Source: Poseidonibacter lekithochrous (GTDB taxonomy: Bacteria > Campylobacterota > Campylobacteria > Campylobacterales > Arcobacteraceae). From it: a DNA stretch of 64,000 nucleotides. The first letter of the stretch is position 1. Each line of letters opens with the position of its first letter. The stretch lies in assembly GCF_013283835.1 (NCBI RefSeq), contig NZ_CP054052.1, forward strand, positions 1,488,001-1,552,000, given 5' to 3'. The notes under the pieces were generated by a model, which saw nothing but the letters and a program-made list of their open reading frames with translations, was not told where the DNA came from and made no database searches. Of this stretch, positions 53,184-62,456 are shown piece by piece. A program made the translations under genes and the position numbers.

Positions 53184-53774
53184 ATGAAAAAGAAAAATAT
53201 TGTTATTGGTGTAGGAAACATGTTATTTAAAGACGAAGGTATAGGAATCTATGCATCTGAGTATTTAAGCCAAAACTATGAATTCGAAGGTGATTTAGAA
53301 GTTATAGATGGTGGAACATTAGGATTTAAATTAATGTCATATTTTCAAGAATATGAAAACGTAGTTATTTTAGACACAGTATCAATAGAAGATAATCCAG
53401 GTGAGATTTTTCGATTGCCATCAGATGTATTATTAGGTTTAGGAAACTATAGAAAAACTGCTCATGAAGTAGAAATAGTTGAAATGCTTGAAATCTGTTC
53501 TGTGTTAGATTCTCATGCAAATGTAACAATCTTAGGAATTATTCCTGAAGATATTGTAAGTGTGGGTATTGGTCTAACTGATACTATGGAGAATAGATTT
53601 GAAGAATTTATACTACATGCAATAAAAGAGATAGATAGTCTTGGTGTTAAATCTAAAAAGGTAAATAATATCTTGATCCCTGACATTGTAAAAAGTATGA
53701 TTGGTAGTTATAATGGCGAACATTTAACAAGAATCCCAAATGAAGAAGACATTAGACATGCAGTTAATTTATAA
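53184..53774 (+). CDS. hydD: Hydrogenase maturation protease HydD1
   Basis: 196 residues from ATG 53184 (GGAGTG site); the earlier in-frame ATG is not supported. HybD/HyaD fold with nickel-sensing residues Glu18 in GVGNMLFKDEGIG, Asp64 in VVILDTVS and His94 in TAHEVEI; DGGTLGFKL is the family signature. It should cut the C-terminal tail of HydB1 after nickel insertion. Its last 17 nt overlap hydE1. Confidence 0.92.
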   Translation: MKKKNIVIGVGNMLFKDEGIGIYASEYLSQNYEFEGDLEVIDGGTLGFKLMSYFQEYENVVILDTVSIEDNPGEIFRLPSDVLLGLGNYRKTAHEVEIVEMLEICSVLDSHANVTILGIIPEDIVSVGIGLTDTMENRFEEFILHAIKEIDSLGVKSKKVNNILIPDIVKSMIGSYNGEHLTRIPNEEDIRHAVNL

Positions 53775-55290
53775 AATAGAATTTAATACAACAAATTCGT
53801 ATTTCAAATATATTATTGATACATTAATCACTGAAACAAAAGTAAATGCTCAATGTAAACAATATAAAGGTTTTATACTTTTAATTTTTGAAGAAGAATC
53901 AAAGAAAATAGAAGATTTCTTTGGCTTTTTAGAAAAGAAATTACCAGTATCAATTTTCTTAAGTAAATCATATGTAGTTGAATCAATCTCAGATGATTTC
54001 GAAGAGTTAGAAGATAAAAAAGTAAAACAAAATATTTCTTTATTGACAAATGATGCAATCAAAAATATTATCGATACACATGATATTGATTTTTTAAATG
54101 ATATTGTAAAAATCACAAAAGGTGAAATATCAAGATTTGAAACTCATAATGGTTTAAAAGATCTATTTTTACCAAGTAGAGAAATAAGAGAAGATTTTGA
54201 GAGTAGAGGATATGAAGTAAAACTTCTAATCACTAATATTAATAAAATCTCTGAATTATTCGATGTAAGTCCTAAAGATTTACAACTATTATGTTCAATA
54301 GAGAGACCTTTGGTAAAACTAAAGTTCAAGCTATTACAAAATAAGAATAAAGAGTATGCCTCTACAAACTTTGTATATGCGAAAATTCCAGATGATAAAG
54401 AAACAGTTCTTTTCTCACAAGCTTTAATGGAAAAAGGAATTGACTTTTTACTTTATGTAAATGACGAAGTTTATCAAGATGGATTAAAAACTACATATTT
54501 CCAAGACCAAAATCTAATAGTAAGTGGTGATAAAGGACTATTCCCAAAATATGACTATATTGCAAATGCTAAGTTTAATTCTTCAAAAGATTTCTTTGAT
54601 GATAATGGGGGAGTTTATAAAGCAACTATTGGTCAGATTGGAAAAAGATTAGTACCTAGTGCTGGAGTATATTTTTCTCAGAACTCAAATAAAAGTTCTC
54701 TTCTTATGAATCTTCCTTCAAAGGGATTAAAAGAAGTAATTGCTATTCCAAATATTCATAATAGTTTGGATAATTGTATTGAAGAAATATCTGAAATTGA
54801 TGAACATTGTGAGAGATTAGTAAACAACTATAAAAAGAAATTCCCTCAATATTTTGAAAGTGAAGTACCTCAAAATGTACATGGTTTTGAATCTATTATA
54901 AATATGTGTGCAAAAGTAATTGGTATGGATAATGCTAAAGAGTTTGAAGATATGGCTTTGAGTGTAACAGCAAAAGGTGGTATTCAAATAGATATGAAAC
55001 TTGTGAATCTTGATGGTGTAAATTATCTAGATTATAGAAGAACTGTACAATCTATAATGTCTTATAAAATGGCAGATGTAGATAACGGAACTTTAACATA
55101 TTCATTCTATGAAAGTCTTAGTGAATTTATCTGTAATTATGTAGATGAAGTAGCAAAAGAGATAAAAGCAAAAGATGTAGTAATGACTGGGAATATGTTC
55201 TCAAACTCAATTCTATTATCAAAAACTCATAAGAATTTGAGTAAAAATTATAACTTTATTCTTCCAAAAGAGTATCCTTTAGATTACTAA
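53758..55290 (+). CDS. hydE: HydE1, HypF-related hydrogenase accessory protein
   Basis: 510 residues from ATG 53758, chosen because the resulting 17-bp overlap with hydD1 is identical in the paralogous operon (hydD2/hydE2); ATG 53740 is in frame but less likely. HydE of Wolinella and Helicobacter is needed for hydrogenase activity. The C-terminal part (LTYSFYESLSEFI... VVMTGNMFSNSILL) resembles the end of HypF carbamoyltransferases (LAEA...LSGGVFQN). Unlike HydE2 it has lost the HypF-like zinc-finger Cys pairs. Exact reaction unknown. Confidence 0.82.
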   Translation: MQLIYKIEFNTTNSYFKYIIDTLITETKVNAQCKQYKGFILLIFEEESKKIEDFFGFLEKKLPVSIFLSKSYVVESISDDFEELEDKKVKQNISLLTNDAIKNIIDTHDIDFLNDIVKITKGEISRFETHNGLKDLFLPSREIREDFESRGYEVKLLITNINKISELFDVSPKDLQLLCSIERPLVKLKFKLLQNKNKEYASTNFVYAKIPDDKETVLFSQALMEKGIDFLLYVNDEVYQDGLKTTYFQDQNLIVSGDKGLFPKYDYIANAKFNSSKDFFDDNGGVYKATIGQIGKRLVPSAGVYFSQNSNKSSLLMNLPSKGLKEVIAIPNIHNSLDNCIEEISEIDEHCERLVNNYKKKFPQYFESEVPQNVHGFESIINMCAKVIGMDNAKEFEDMALSVTAKGGIQIDMKLVNLDGVNYLDYRRTVQSIMSYKMADVDNGTLTYSFYESLSEFICNYVDEVAKEIKAKDVVMTGNMFSNSILLSKTHKNLSKNYNFILPKEYPLDY

Positions 55291-55320
55291 ATCTAAGTAA
55301 TTTAATTACTCTTTTTTAAG

Positions 55321-55346
55321 GCCAAGTTTTATGACTTGGCTTTTTA
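55321..55346 (+). terminator. Terminator of the first hydABCDE operon
   Basis: Stem GCCAAGT / ACTTGGC, loop TTTATG, followed by TTTTTATA, 30 nt after the hydE1 stop. Confidence 0.85.
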
Positions 55347-55436
55347 TATTCTTAAAAATTCAATTGTCTTGAGAAATAAGATCATTTAACATTTGTAACT
55401 TTTAGCTTATTTCTCTACGGATTTGTTATTATTTTA

Positions 55437-55988
55437 CTATTTAATTAAATCTCTAAATTGTGGATTTTTAATAATTTTACTTATTAACTCTTTAACAGTA
55501 GGTTGAAATGAACCTGGCATATCTTGACCACAAGCAATCCCACCTAAGAAACTTGAACTATATTCTCTTTTATGTTTGACTCTAAAGCTTTTTCCATTAT
55601 TTGAAGAAACTGTAATATCAAATGTCCAATGGGCATCAGTCATTCCAGAACTAACATCAACCATATTTAAATGACCTGAGATTGTTATTTTTGATGATTC
55701 AGAATACATTCCTGCCATTTTTAATTCTTCAACAAAAGCATTTTCAATATATGTTTCAAATGGTTCTTTGTTAGGTGTTGTAACATCATTAGCTAATCTA
55801 CACATAAATTTATAATTTGATTTTGTTGCTGTAAAATCATTAACGTTTATTTTTATATTTAATTCTTTTAATTCTGTTACATTATCTGCAGATGCATGAT
55901 AATTAGCTACCTTAACACCACATCCTGTAAATCCAACACTTAATATTGCTACTACCGCTAAGCTTATTCCAAAAGACTTTATCTTCAT
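55437..55988 (-). CDS. Lipoprotein of unknown function
   Basis: 183 residues from ATG 55988 (GGAG site); an earlier in-frame ATG is not supported. The signal peptide ends in a lipobox FTGC. The mature protein (GVKVANYHASADNVTELKEL, then strands such as KITISGHLNMVDVSSGMTDAHWTFDITV) looks like a beta-rich envelope lipoprotein. Three further Cys occur. I do not recognise the family. It stands between the two hydrogenase operons on the opposite strand. Confidence 0.75.
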   Translation of the reverse strand: MKIKSFGISLAVVAILSVGFTGCGVKVANYHASADNVTELKELNIKINVNDFTATKSNYKFMCRLANDVTTPNKEPFETYIENAFVEELKMAGMYSESSKITISGHLNMVDVSSGMTDAHWTFDITVSSNNGKSFRVKHKREYSSSFLGGIACGQDMPGSFQPTVKELISKIIKNPQFRDLIK

Positions 55989-56196
55989 TTTTTCTCCAAG
56001 TTTCTGATTAAATAACAAGTCAAATTAATATTATATTATTTAAACTATTTATTAGTAAGGCATTATAAAATAATATAACTTAAAAAATATTATTTAATAA
56101 TTTTAAACTACAACTTTATTTAATAGCTAAAAAACTATCAATATTTACTTTGGGTTTACTTTCACATTGTATTATTTTTTTAACAAAGGATTAATC

Positions 56197-57078
56197 ATGA
56201 TAGATACTACTAATATGAGTTTTATAGCAAATTTAATACAACCAACTTCAAGTACTATATCTACTAATATGATTTCGAAAAAAGATAGTGATTCAGATTC
56301 TTCTCTTAGTATTGAGGAAATGGGTGTTAGCTCAGAACTATTCTCTTCTTATGATTTGGATTCAGATAGTTTAGTTAGTCAATCAGAGCTTGCTTCGGCA
56401 ATTGACACTGCTATGAATAAATTCAATGGTAATATGCCTACAAAAGAAGAGTTTCAATCTGTACTTTCTGATTTTGGTTTTGAAGTACCAAATAACCCTA
56501 ACTCTAATAATCTAACATCATCTCAAAGCGATACAATAGCTTCAGTATTAGAAAACTATGATGCTAATAATCTAAGTAAAAGTGATGCCTTAGAAATTGT
56601 AGCAGCTTTCAAAGAAGCAGGAATTCAACCCTCTGCTGAACTAGCAAGTGCAATGTCAGAAGCAGGTTTTGACGCTCATGAAGTAGGAACTCTTGCTGGT
56701 GTTGCTGGAGGTCAAGGTGGTGGACCATCTGGTGGAGGAGGCCCCTCTGGCGGTGGAGGTTCAGGTGGTGGAAACTCATCTGAAGAAGAATATGATGTTA
56801 TGGATACTAATGAAGATGGCGTTGTATCATCTGCTGAAATGGAAGCATATTATGGTACGGGCGATGATTCAAGTACAGACCTATCTGCAAATCAACAAAA
56901 TACTTTAGATAATCTGCAAGTTCTTATGCAGGCATTAAAATCAAATAGTGAAAATGGAAGTGTCGATAAGAATAGTTTTGATGGATTATTAAAAGCTATA
57001 AATAATCAAAATAACAACAGTGAAATTAATACATACTTACAAAACAATAATACAAGTACAATGTTTGACTATGCTTAA
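56197..57078 (+). CDS. EF-hand calcium-binding protein, Gly-rich linker
   Basis: 293 residues from ATG 56197 (AAAGGA site). No signal peptide. EF-hand-like loops: DSDSDSSLSIEE (near residue 30), DLDSDSLVSQSE (near 50) and DTNEDGVVSSAE (near 210), each with Asp at positions 1, 3 and 5 (Glu or Asp variants) and Glu at 12. A GGGPSGGGGPSGGGGSGGG linker lies around 180-200. The Ser/Asn-rich tail suggests secretion or surface exposure by a route I cannot identify. Confidence 0.8.
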   Translation: MIDTTNMSFIANLIQPTSSTISTNMISKKDSDSDSSLSIEEMGVSSELFSSYDLDSDSLVSQSELASAIDTAMNKFNGNMPTKEEFQSVLSDFGFEVPNNPNSNNLTSSQSDTIASVLENYDANNLSKSDALEIVAAFKEAGIQPSAELASAMSEAGFDAHEVGTLAGVAGGQGGGPSGGGGPSGGGGSGGGNSSEEEYDVMDTNEDGVVSSAEMEAYYGTGDDSSTDLSANQQNTLDNLQVLMQALKSNSENGSVDKNSFDGLLKAINNQNNNSEINTYLQNNNTSTMFDYA

Positions 57079-57176
57079 TTAGTGTAGGCAAACATTATTT
57101 AGACTTAACTCAAATTCTCACTTATCTTTTTATACTTTCTACACATAAAAAATGTATATTCAAATAAAGGATATAT

Positions 57177-58067
57177 ATGAAAGTTATTTTTTTAGTTTTA
57201 TTATTTGTTTCAGGTGTTTTTTCAAAAGGGTTTAATGATGAAGGAAGTACTTACAATCCTTTTACTTTTGTAAAAGCAATTAAAACTGCTAATAATGCAT
57301 ATACTTTAGAATTTAGAAATGATGAAGAATCATATTTTACAAATTTTTATATCACTTCAAAAGGAGTGATAGCTTTTGACCCACTATCAGATATTGCAGC
57401 ATATGAATATGTAAAACAGATAAAAAAGTATGCTCCTAATAAACCTTTACTTGCAATAGTTTATTCCCATTTACATACAGATCATATTGCAGGTGCAAGG
57501 GTTTTAAGAGAAGAGTTCGGGAAAAATGTTCCTATTATTGCCCATGAAAGAGTTGAAAAGTATTTAGACTATTATAATCTTTCTTATATTGACAAGCCAA
57601 ATATTTTAATTCCATACTCAGGTAAAACTATGAAGTTTGGTAATACAACAATAGAGTTTAAGTATTTAGGTTCAGCTCATACAGACTCAATTATAGTTGC
57701 AATTATCAAAGAAATAAAACAAGCTTACATTTGTGATTTTGCAAATAATGATGTTGTAGGTTGGACAAATCTTCCTGGAATAAATTTAGATGAATTAATA
57801 AAAATGAAAAAAGAAGTTTTAAAACTAGATATTGATGTAATTACTTTTTGTCATGGAAAACCAGGAACAAAAGAAGCAATAAAAAGACAAGTTAAATATT
57901 ATGATACTCTATTTAAAGAGGTTTCTTTTTCTATATCAAAAGGTATGAGTTTAGAAGAGACACAAAATTCTATTGAATTAGAAGAGTTTAAATATTTTAA
58001 GAATTATGATGATTGGTTTAAAGGAAATATTGAGGCTGTATATTTATGGCTTAAAAGAACTAAATAA
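57177..58067 (+). CDS. Secreted metallo-beta-lactamase-fold hydrolase
   Basis: 296 residues. A signal peptide (KVIFLVLLFVSGVFS) is followed by the MBL fold with the zinc motif SHLHTDHIAGA (HxHxDH), GSAHTDS and FCHGKPG supplying further ligands. It would be a periplasmic zinc hydrolase. The substrate is unknown, and classic beta-lactamase activity cannot be inferred. It precedes the second hydrogenase operon by 258 bp. Confidence 0.87.
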   Translation: MKVIFLVLLFVSGVFSKGFNDEGSTYNPFTFVKAIKTANNAYTLEFRNDEESYFTNFYITSKGVIAFDPLSDIAAYEYVKQIKKYAPNKPLLAIVYSHLHTDHIAGARVLREEFGKNVPIIAHERVEKYLDYYNLSYIDKPNILIPYSGKTMKFGNTTIEFKYLGSAHTDSIIVAIIKEIKQAYICDFANNDVVGWTNLPGINLDELIKMKKEVLKLDIDVITFCHGKPGTKEAIKRQVKYYDTLFKEVSFSISKGMSLEETQNSIELEEFKYFKNYDDWFKGNIEAVYLWLKRTK

Positions 58068-58086
58068 AACCTAAAGAAGCTTAGAT

Positions 58087-58119
58087 TTATTGTCTTTTGT
58101 AAAATAAGAAAGACAATAA
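58087..58119. terminator. Hairpin after the MBL-fold gene
   Basis: An 11-bp perfect stem TTATTGTCTTT / AAAGACAATAA with an 11-nt loop lies 20 nt after the stop. No T run follows, so intrinsic termination is uncertain. Confidence 0.45.
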
Positions 58120-58213
58120 CTCTATTTATTAGATATAAAATCACAAACTAAATTTTTAAAATATCACAAAAATGTTACGAAAATGACCTATAAATAGTAA
58201 GTTTTTAAATTTT

Positions 58214-58229
58214 ATGAATAATCATTCAT
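58214..58229. promoter_or_regulatory. Distal hydrogenase operator C
   Basis: ATGAATAATCATTCAT is a full ATGAAT-N4-ATTCAT inverted repeat, 97 bp before the hydA2 start. It differs from operator D only at one base in the spacer. Confidence 0.65.
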
Positions 58230-58290
58230 TTTATTGATTCCAGTCAAGAAGTTTTAATCTTCTTTTGTATAAAATTCTTTAAATTAATAA

Positions 58291-58306
58291 ATGAATAGTC
58301 ATTCAT
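58291..58306. promoter_or_regulatory. Proximal hydrogenase operator D
   Basis: ATGAATAGTCATTCAT, a full inverted repeat, ends 7 bp before AAAGGA and 19 bp before the hydA2 start codon. Its position mirrors operator B of the first operon. Confidence 0.65.
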
Positions 58307-58325
58307 AATATTTAAAGGATATACT

Positions 58326-59486
58326 TTGGATACCAAAAAACTATATGAAAAACTTTCTAATAGATTGTTAGACTTAGAAAAACTACCAAAACTAAAAGAA
58401 GAAAAATCAATCTCTAAACACCTAGATGAAAAAGGTGTATCAAGAAGAGATTTTATGAAATGGGCAACTGCTATTACTGCGATGTTAGCTCTTCCTGCTT
58501 CGTTTACTCCACTTGTTGCAAAAGCTGCTAAATTATCAGATAGATTACCAATCATTTGGCTACACATGGCAGAATGTACTGGATGTTCAGAATCACTTCT
58601 TCGATCTGATGCTCCTACTATTGACTCACTAATCTTTGATTATATTTCACTTGAATACCACGAAACTTTAATGGCAGCTGCTGGTTGGCAAGCTGAACAC
58701 AATCTTGAATCAGCAATTGAAAAATACAAAGGTCAATATATTTTAATGGTTGAAGGTGGAATTCCATCAGGAGATAGTGCTTCATTTTTAACTATTGGTG
58801 GACATGGTAAAACTGGTGAGCAAAGTGCAATTGAAGCATCTAATAACGCTGCTGCAATTTTTGCTATTGGAACTTGTTCTTCTTATGGTGGTGTTCAAGC
58901 TGCTATTCCAAATCCTACGGGAGCTGTTGGTTTATCAAAAGTTACAGATAAAACAGTGATTAATGTACCTGGTTGTCCTCCTAGTGAGAAAAATATTGTA
59001 GGAACTTTACTTCATTATATTTTATATGGAACACTTCCTGCTCTTGATGCTTACAATAGACCAAAATGGGCTTATGGACAAAGAATCCATGATTTATGTG
59101 AAAGAAGAGGTCACTTTGATGCAGGTGAATTTGTAGAAGAGTTCGGTGATGAGGGTGCAAAAAAAGGTTATTGTCTTTACAAAGTAGGATGTAAAGGTCC
59201 TTATACTTTTAATAACTGTTCAAAAAATAAGTTCAATTCTCATATGTCATGGCCTATCCAAGCAGGTCACGGTTGTATTGGATGTTCTGAGCCTGATTTC
59301 TGGGATACTATGGGACCATTTGAAGAGCCTGTTGCAAACAGATTATATGACACAGTATTCAAAGGATTAGGAGCTGATGCAACTGCTGATAAAGTTGGAG
59401 TTGGATTATTAACAGTGACTGGTATTGGTATAGCAGCACACGCGGCAATCTCGAAGTTTAAAAATCCAAAAGAGGGTGAGGAATAA
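58326..59486 (+). CDS. hydA: NiFe hydrogenase small subunit HydA2
   Basis: 386 residues from TTG 58326, 6 nt after AAAGGA, with no closer ATG before the Tat motif. SRRDFMKW and the following hydrophobic stretch mark a Tat signal. The proximal motif is canonical, AECTGCSESLL; other cluster motifs (GTCSSYGG, PGCPPSE, HDLCERRGHFD, GYCLYKVGCKGPYTFNNC, GCIGCSEPDFW) are intact. No extra Cys of the O2-tolerant 1d type is seen. A C-terminal hydrophobic helix anchors it. This is the standard Campylobacterota group 1b-like uptake subunit. Confidence 0.94.
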   Translation: MDTKKLYEKLSNRLLDLEKLPKLKEEKSISKHLDEKGVSRRDFMKWATAITAMLALPASFTPLVAKAAKLSDRLPIIWLHMAECTGCSESLLRSDAPTIDSLIFDYISLEYHETLMAAAGWQAEHNLESAIEKYKGQYILMVEGGIPSGDSASFLTIGGHGKTGEQSAIEASNNAAAIFAIGTCSSYGGVQAAIPNPTGAVGLSKVTDKTVINVPGCPPSEKNIVGTLLHYILYGTLPALDAYNRPKWAYGQRIHDLCERRGHFDAGEFVEEFGDEGAKKGYCLYKVGCKGPYTFNNCSKNKFNSHMSWPIQAGHGCIGCSEPDFWDTMGPFEEPVANRLYDTVFKGLGADATADKVGVGLLTVTGIGIAAHAAISKFKNPKEGEE

Positions 59487-59489
59487 AAA

Positions 59490-61220
59490 ATGGCAAATAA
59501 AAGAGTAATAGTAGACCCAATTACAAGAATCGAAGGACACTTAAGAATTGAGGTTGAAATAGATGACAATAATGTAATCCAAAAAGCCTATTCTTCATCA
59601 ACTTTATGGAGAGGCTTAGAGACTATTGTAAAAAATAGAGACCCAAGAGATGCTGGTTTTTTAATGCAAAGAATTTGTGGTGTTTGTACATTCTCACACT
59701 ACAGAGCAGGAATTGAAGCAGTTGAAGATGCACTTGGAATTGTTCCACCTTTAAATGCGAAGTTAACTAGGTCTTTAATGAATATGTCTTTATTTATGCA
59801 TGACCATGTTGTTCATTTCTATCATTTACATGGACTAGATTGGGTAGATGTAGTAGCTGCTTTAGATGCAGACCCAGAAAAAGCCGCAAAAGAAGCATTC
59901 AAATATTCAGAAGCACCAATAGCAACTGGAGAAAATGACTTAATCAAAGTTAAAAAAAGAGTTAAAGAGTTCGTAGATAGAGGTCAATTAGGACCATTTG
60001 CCAACGCATACTGGGGACATAAAACATATAGATTTACTCCTGAGCAAAACTTAATTTTATTAGCTCATTATCTTAAAGCTTTAGAAGTTCAAAGAGATTT
60101 AGCAAAACTAATGGCAATGTTCGGTGGAAAACAACCACACCCACAAAGTCTTACAGTTGGTGGAGTTACTTGTATTATGGATTTACTTGATCCTTCAAGA
60201 ATGGGTGAGTATCTGACACTATTTAAAAAAGGTGTTGATTTTGTAGAAAATGCATATCAAGCTGATGTTATTATGGCTGGAAAAATATTCAAAGATGAAC
60301 CATCTGTTACTCAACAAGCTGGTGTTATGAACTTTATGGCACACAAAGAAATGCAGTTAAATAGAAGTGAATTCTTATTTGATTCTGGAATTATTTATGA
60401 GGGTGATTTATCAAAAGTATTTGATATTAATGAAGATTTAATTACAGAAGAAGCTACGCATTCATGGTATGCAGATGATGAAGCACTTCATCCTTATGAT
60501 GGAAAAACAAATCCAGAATATACTGGCTTTAGAGATATGGATACAATCGGTGCAGATGGCACTGAAGTACACTCAAAAGTTATTGATGAAAAAGGAAAAT
60601 ACTCTTGGATCAAATCTCCAAGATATGATAATAAACCAATGGAAGTAGGTCCACTTGCTTGTATTTTAATTTCTTATGCAAAAGGAAATGAAAGAATCGT
60701 TCCTTTAGTAGATGATTTCTTAGCAAAAACTGGATTACCAAAAGCTGCACTATTTACAGCACTTGGAAGAACGGCTGCTAGAATGATTCAAGCAAGAGCA
60801 ATTGCAAAATATGGATTAGAAGCTTTTAATACTTTAATTGAGAATCTAAAAGTAGACCAAGATACATATACTTCATATAAAATTGATAAAAACCTTGAAT
60901 ACAAAGGTAGATTTATTGGTGATGTTCCAAGAGGTATGTTATCTCACTGGATTAGAATCAAAAATGGAGTAGTTGAAAACTACCAAGCAGTAGTTCCATC
61001 AACTTGGAATGCAGGTCCAATAGATGCTCTTGGTCAAGTAGGACCATATGAAGCGAATCTAATTGGTCTAAAAGTTGCAGATGTTTCTCAACCTTTAGAG
61101 ATTATTAGAATTATTCATAGTTTTGATCCTTGTATTGCTTGTGCTGTACATGTGATGGATAAAAAAGGAACTGACTTAGGAACATACAGAGTTGACCCTA
61201 ATTATGGTACGTCTTGTTAA
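59490..61220 (+). CDS. hydB: NiFe hydrogenase large subunit HydB2
   Basis: 576 residues, paralogous to HydB1. Motifs: VDPITRIEGHLRIEVE, RICGVCTFSHY and DPCIACAVH, then a tail VMDKKGTDLGTYRVDP for cleavage by HydD2. The start lies 3 nt after the hydA2 stop, as in the first operon. Confidence 0.96.
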   Translation: MANKRVIVDPITRIEGHLRIEVEIDDNNVIQKAYSSSTLWRGLETIVKNRDPRDAGFLMQRICGVCTFSHYRAGIEAVEDALGIVPPLNAKLTRSLMNMSLFMHDHVVHFYHLHGLDWVDVVAALDADPEKAAKEAFKYSEAPIATGENDLIKVKKRVKEFVDRGQLGPFANAYWGHKTYRFTPEQNLILLAHYLKALEVQRDLAKLMAMFGGKQPHPQSLTVGGVTCIMDLLDPSRMGEYLTLFKKGVDFVENAYQADVIMAGKIFKDEPSVTQQAGVMNFMAHKEMQLNRSEFLFDSGIIYEGDLSKVFDINEDLITEEATHSWYADDEALHPYDGKTNPEYTGFRDMDTIGADGTEVHSKVIDEKGKYSWIKSPRYDNKPMEVGPLACILISYAKGNERIVPLVDDFLAKTGLPKAALFTALGRTAARMIQARAIAKYGLEAFNTLIENLKVDQDTYTSYKIDKNLEYKGRFIGDVPRGMLSHWIRIKNGVVENYQAVVPSTWNAGPIDALGQVGPYEANLIGLKVADVSQPLEIIRIIHSFDPCIACAVHVMDKKGTDLGTYRVDPNYGTSC

Positions 61221-61230
61221 GGAGTAGGTC

Positions 61231-61896
61231 ATGATAAAAAAACATTATGAGTTTTCATCTTGGCTTAGAGTAACTCACTGGATTAGAGTTGTTGCTATTA
61301 TTATTCTTACTTTTACAGGATTTTATATAGCTGTACCTTTTATAAGTGCTGCACTTAATCAAGGTGAACCAAATAACTATTTATATGCCTTAATGAGATC
61401 TTGGCATATTATTTTTGGTTTTGTATTAATTGCTGTAACTATTGGTAAGTTTTATTTGTTTATTTTTGATAAGCAAAGTAGTATCGAGAGAGTTTCTTTT
61501 TGGGATTTTATTAGCCCAAAGATTTGGGTTAAACAAATTAAATATTATATGTTAATTGGAAAACATGCCCATTTAAAGGGTGTTTATAATCCATTACAAT
61601 TCTTAGCATATATGGGAATATATGTGGCTATTATTGCTATTTGTATTACTGGATTGATTTTACATATTCATGTATATCATGAGGGATTAGGTGGGTTTTT
61701 ATATGACTTCCTAAGACCTTTAGAAGTGATGTTAGGTGGATTAGCGGTAGTTAGAGAACTGCACCATATTTTTATGTGGGTATTTATTGTTTTCTTACCA
61801 GTTCATATTTATCTAGCAGTATTCAATTCAATCTATGGGCAAACAGGTGCAATGGATTCTATTGTTTCTGGATACAAATGGGAAGATGAAAAATGA
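61231..61896 (+). CDS. hydC: Hydrogenase cytochrome b subunit HydC2
   Basis: 221 residues, four membrane helices. Haem-type His residues lie in RVTHWIRVVAI, RSWHIIFGFVL, ITGLILHIHVYHEG and ELHHIFMWVFIVFLPVHIYL. It lacks the long charged C-terminus of HydC1. AAGGAG ribosome site; 4-bp ATGA overlap with hydD2. Confidence 0.93.
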   Translation: MIKKHYEFSSWLRVTHWIRVVAIIILTFTGFYIAVPFISAALNQGEPNNYLYALMRSWHIIFGFVLIAVTIGKFYLFIFDKQSSIERVSFWDFISPKIWVKQIKYYMLIGKHAHLKGVYNPLQFLAYMGIYVAIIAICITGLILHIHVYHEGLGGFLYDFLRPLEVMLGGLAVVRELHHIFMWVFIVFLPVHIYLAVFNSIYGQTGAMDSIVSGYKWEDEK

Positions 61897-62456
61897 ATAT
61901 CTTAATACTAGGAATAGGAAATATCCTATTCCAAGATGAAGGAATCGGTGCTCATTTTGTACACTATTTAGATGAAAAATATGAGTTTATCTCAGAAGAA
62001 TCTACTGTAAGTATTGTAGATGGTGGAACACTTGCACAAAGACTGATACCAGAGATTGTTAAATATGATGAAGTTATTGTAGTTGATTGTGTTGATGCTT
62101 TGGATTCTAAAGCTGGAGATGTTTATTTCTTCGATTATAAAAAAACACCTTCACATATTAATTGGCAAGGTAGTGCCCATGAAATTGAGATGTTACAAAC
62201 ACTTAATATGATAGATATGAACCATGACTTGCCTACAACTAATGTATTAGGAGTTATCCCAAAAAGAGTAGCTGATGATACTACTTTTGATTTAAGTGCT
62301 GAGATTATAAGTGCTGTAAATCTAATGGAAAAAGTTACTGTTAATTATCTAGAAAAAATAGGTGTTAAATCAAACATCATAAATGCAGAGACAAATATAG
62401 AATTAATAAGTGAAGTTTCTTTTAAAAGGGAGATACAAAATGGTCCTAGAGTTTAG
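61893..62456 (+). CDS. hydD: Hydrogenase maturation protease HydD2
   Basis: 187 residues. Nickel-sensing residues sit in GIGNILFQDEGIG (Glu), VIVVDCVDA (Asp) and SAHEIEML (His); DGGTLAQRL is the family signature. It should process HydB2. The final 17 nt overlap hydE2. Confidence 0.93.
   Translation: MNILILGIGNILFQDEGIGAHFVHYLDEKYEFISEESTVSIVDGGTLAQRLIPEIVKYDEVIVVDCVDALDSKAGDVYFFDYKKTPSHINWQGSAHEIEMLQTLNMIDMNHDLPTTNVLGVIPKRVADDTTFDLSAEIISAVNLMEKVTVNYLEKIGVKSNIINAETNIELISEVSFKREIQNGPRV

Noticed and set aside
57177-58067. Beta-lactamase resistance gene
   Set aside because: Only the general MBL zinc fold is evident; nothing specific to lactam hydrolysis can be seen.
49443-59486. O2-tolerant (group 1d) hydrogenase
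   Set aside because: Neither HydA1 nor HydA2 shows the supernumerary proximal-cluster Cys residues of that group.
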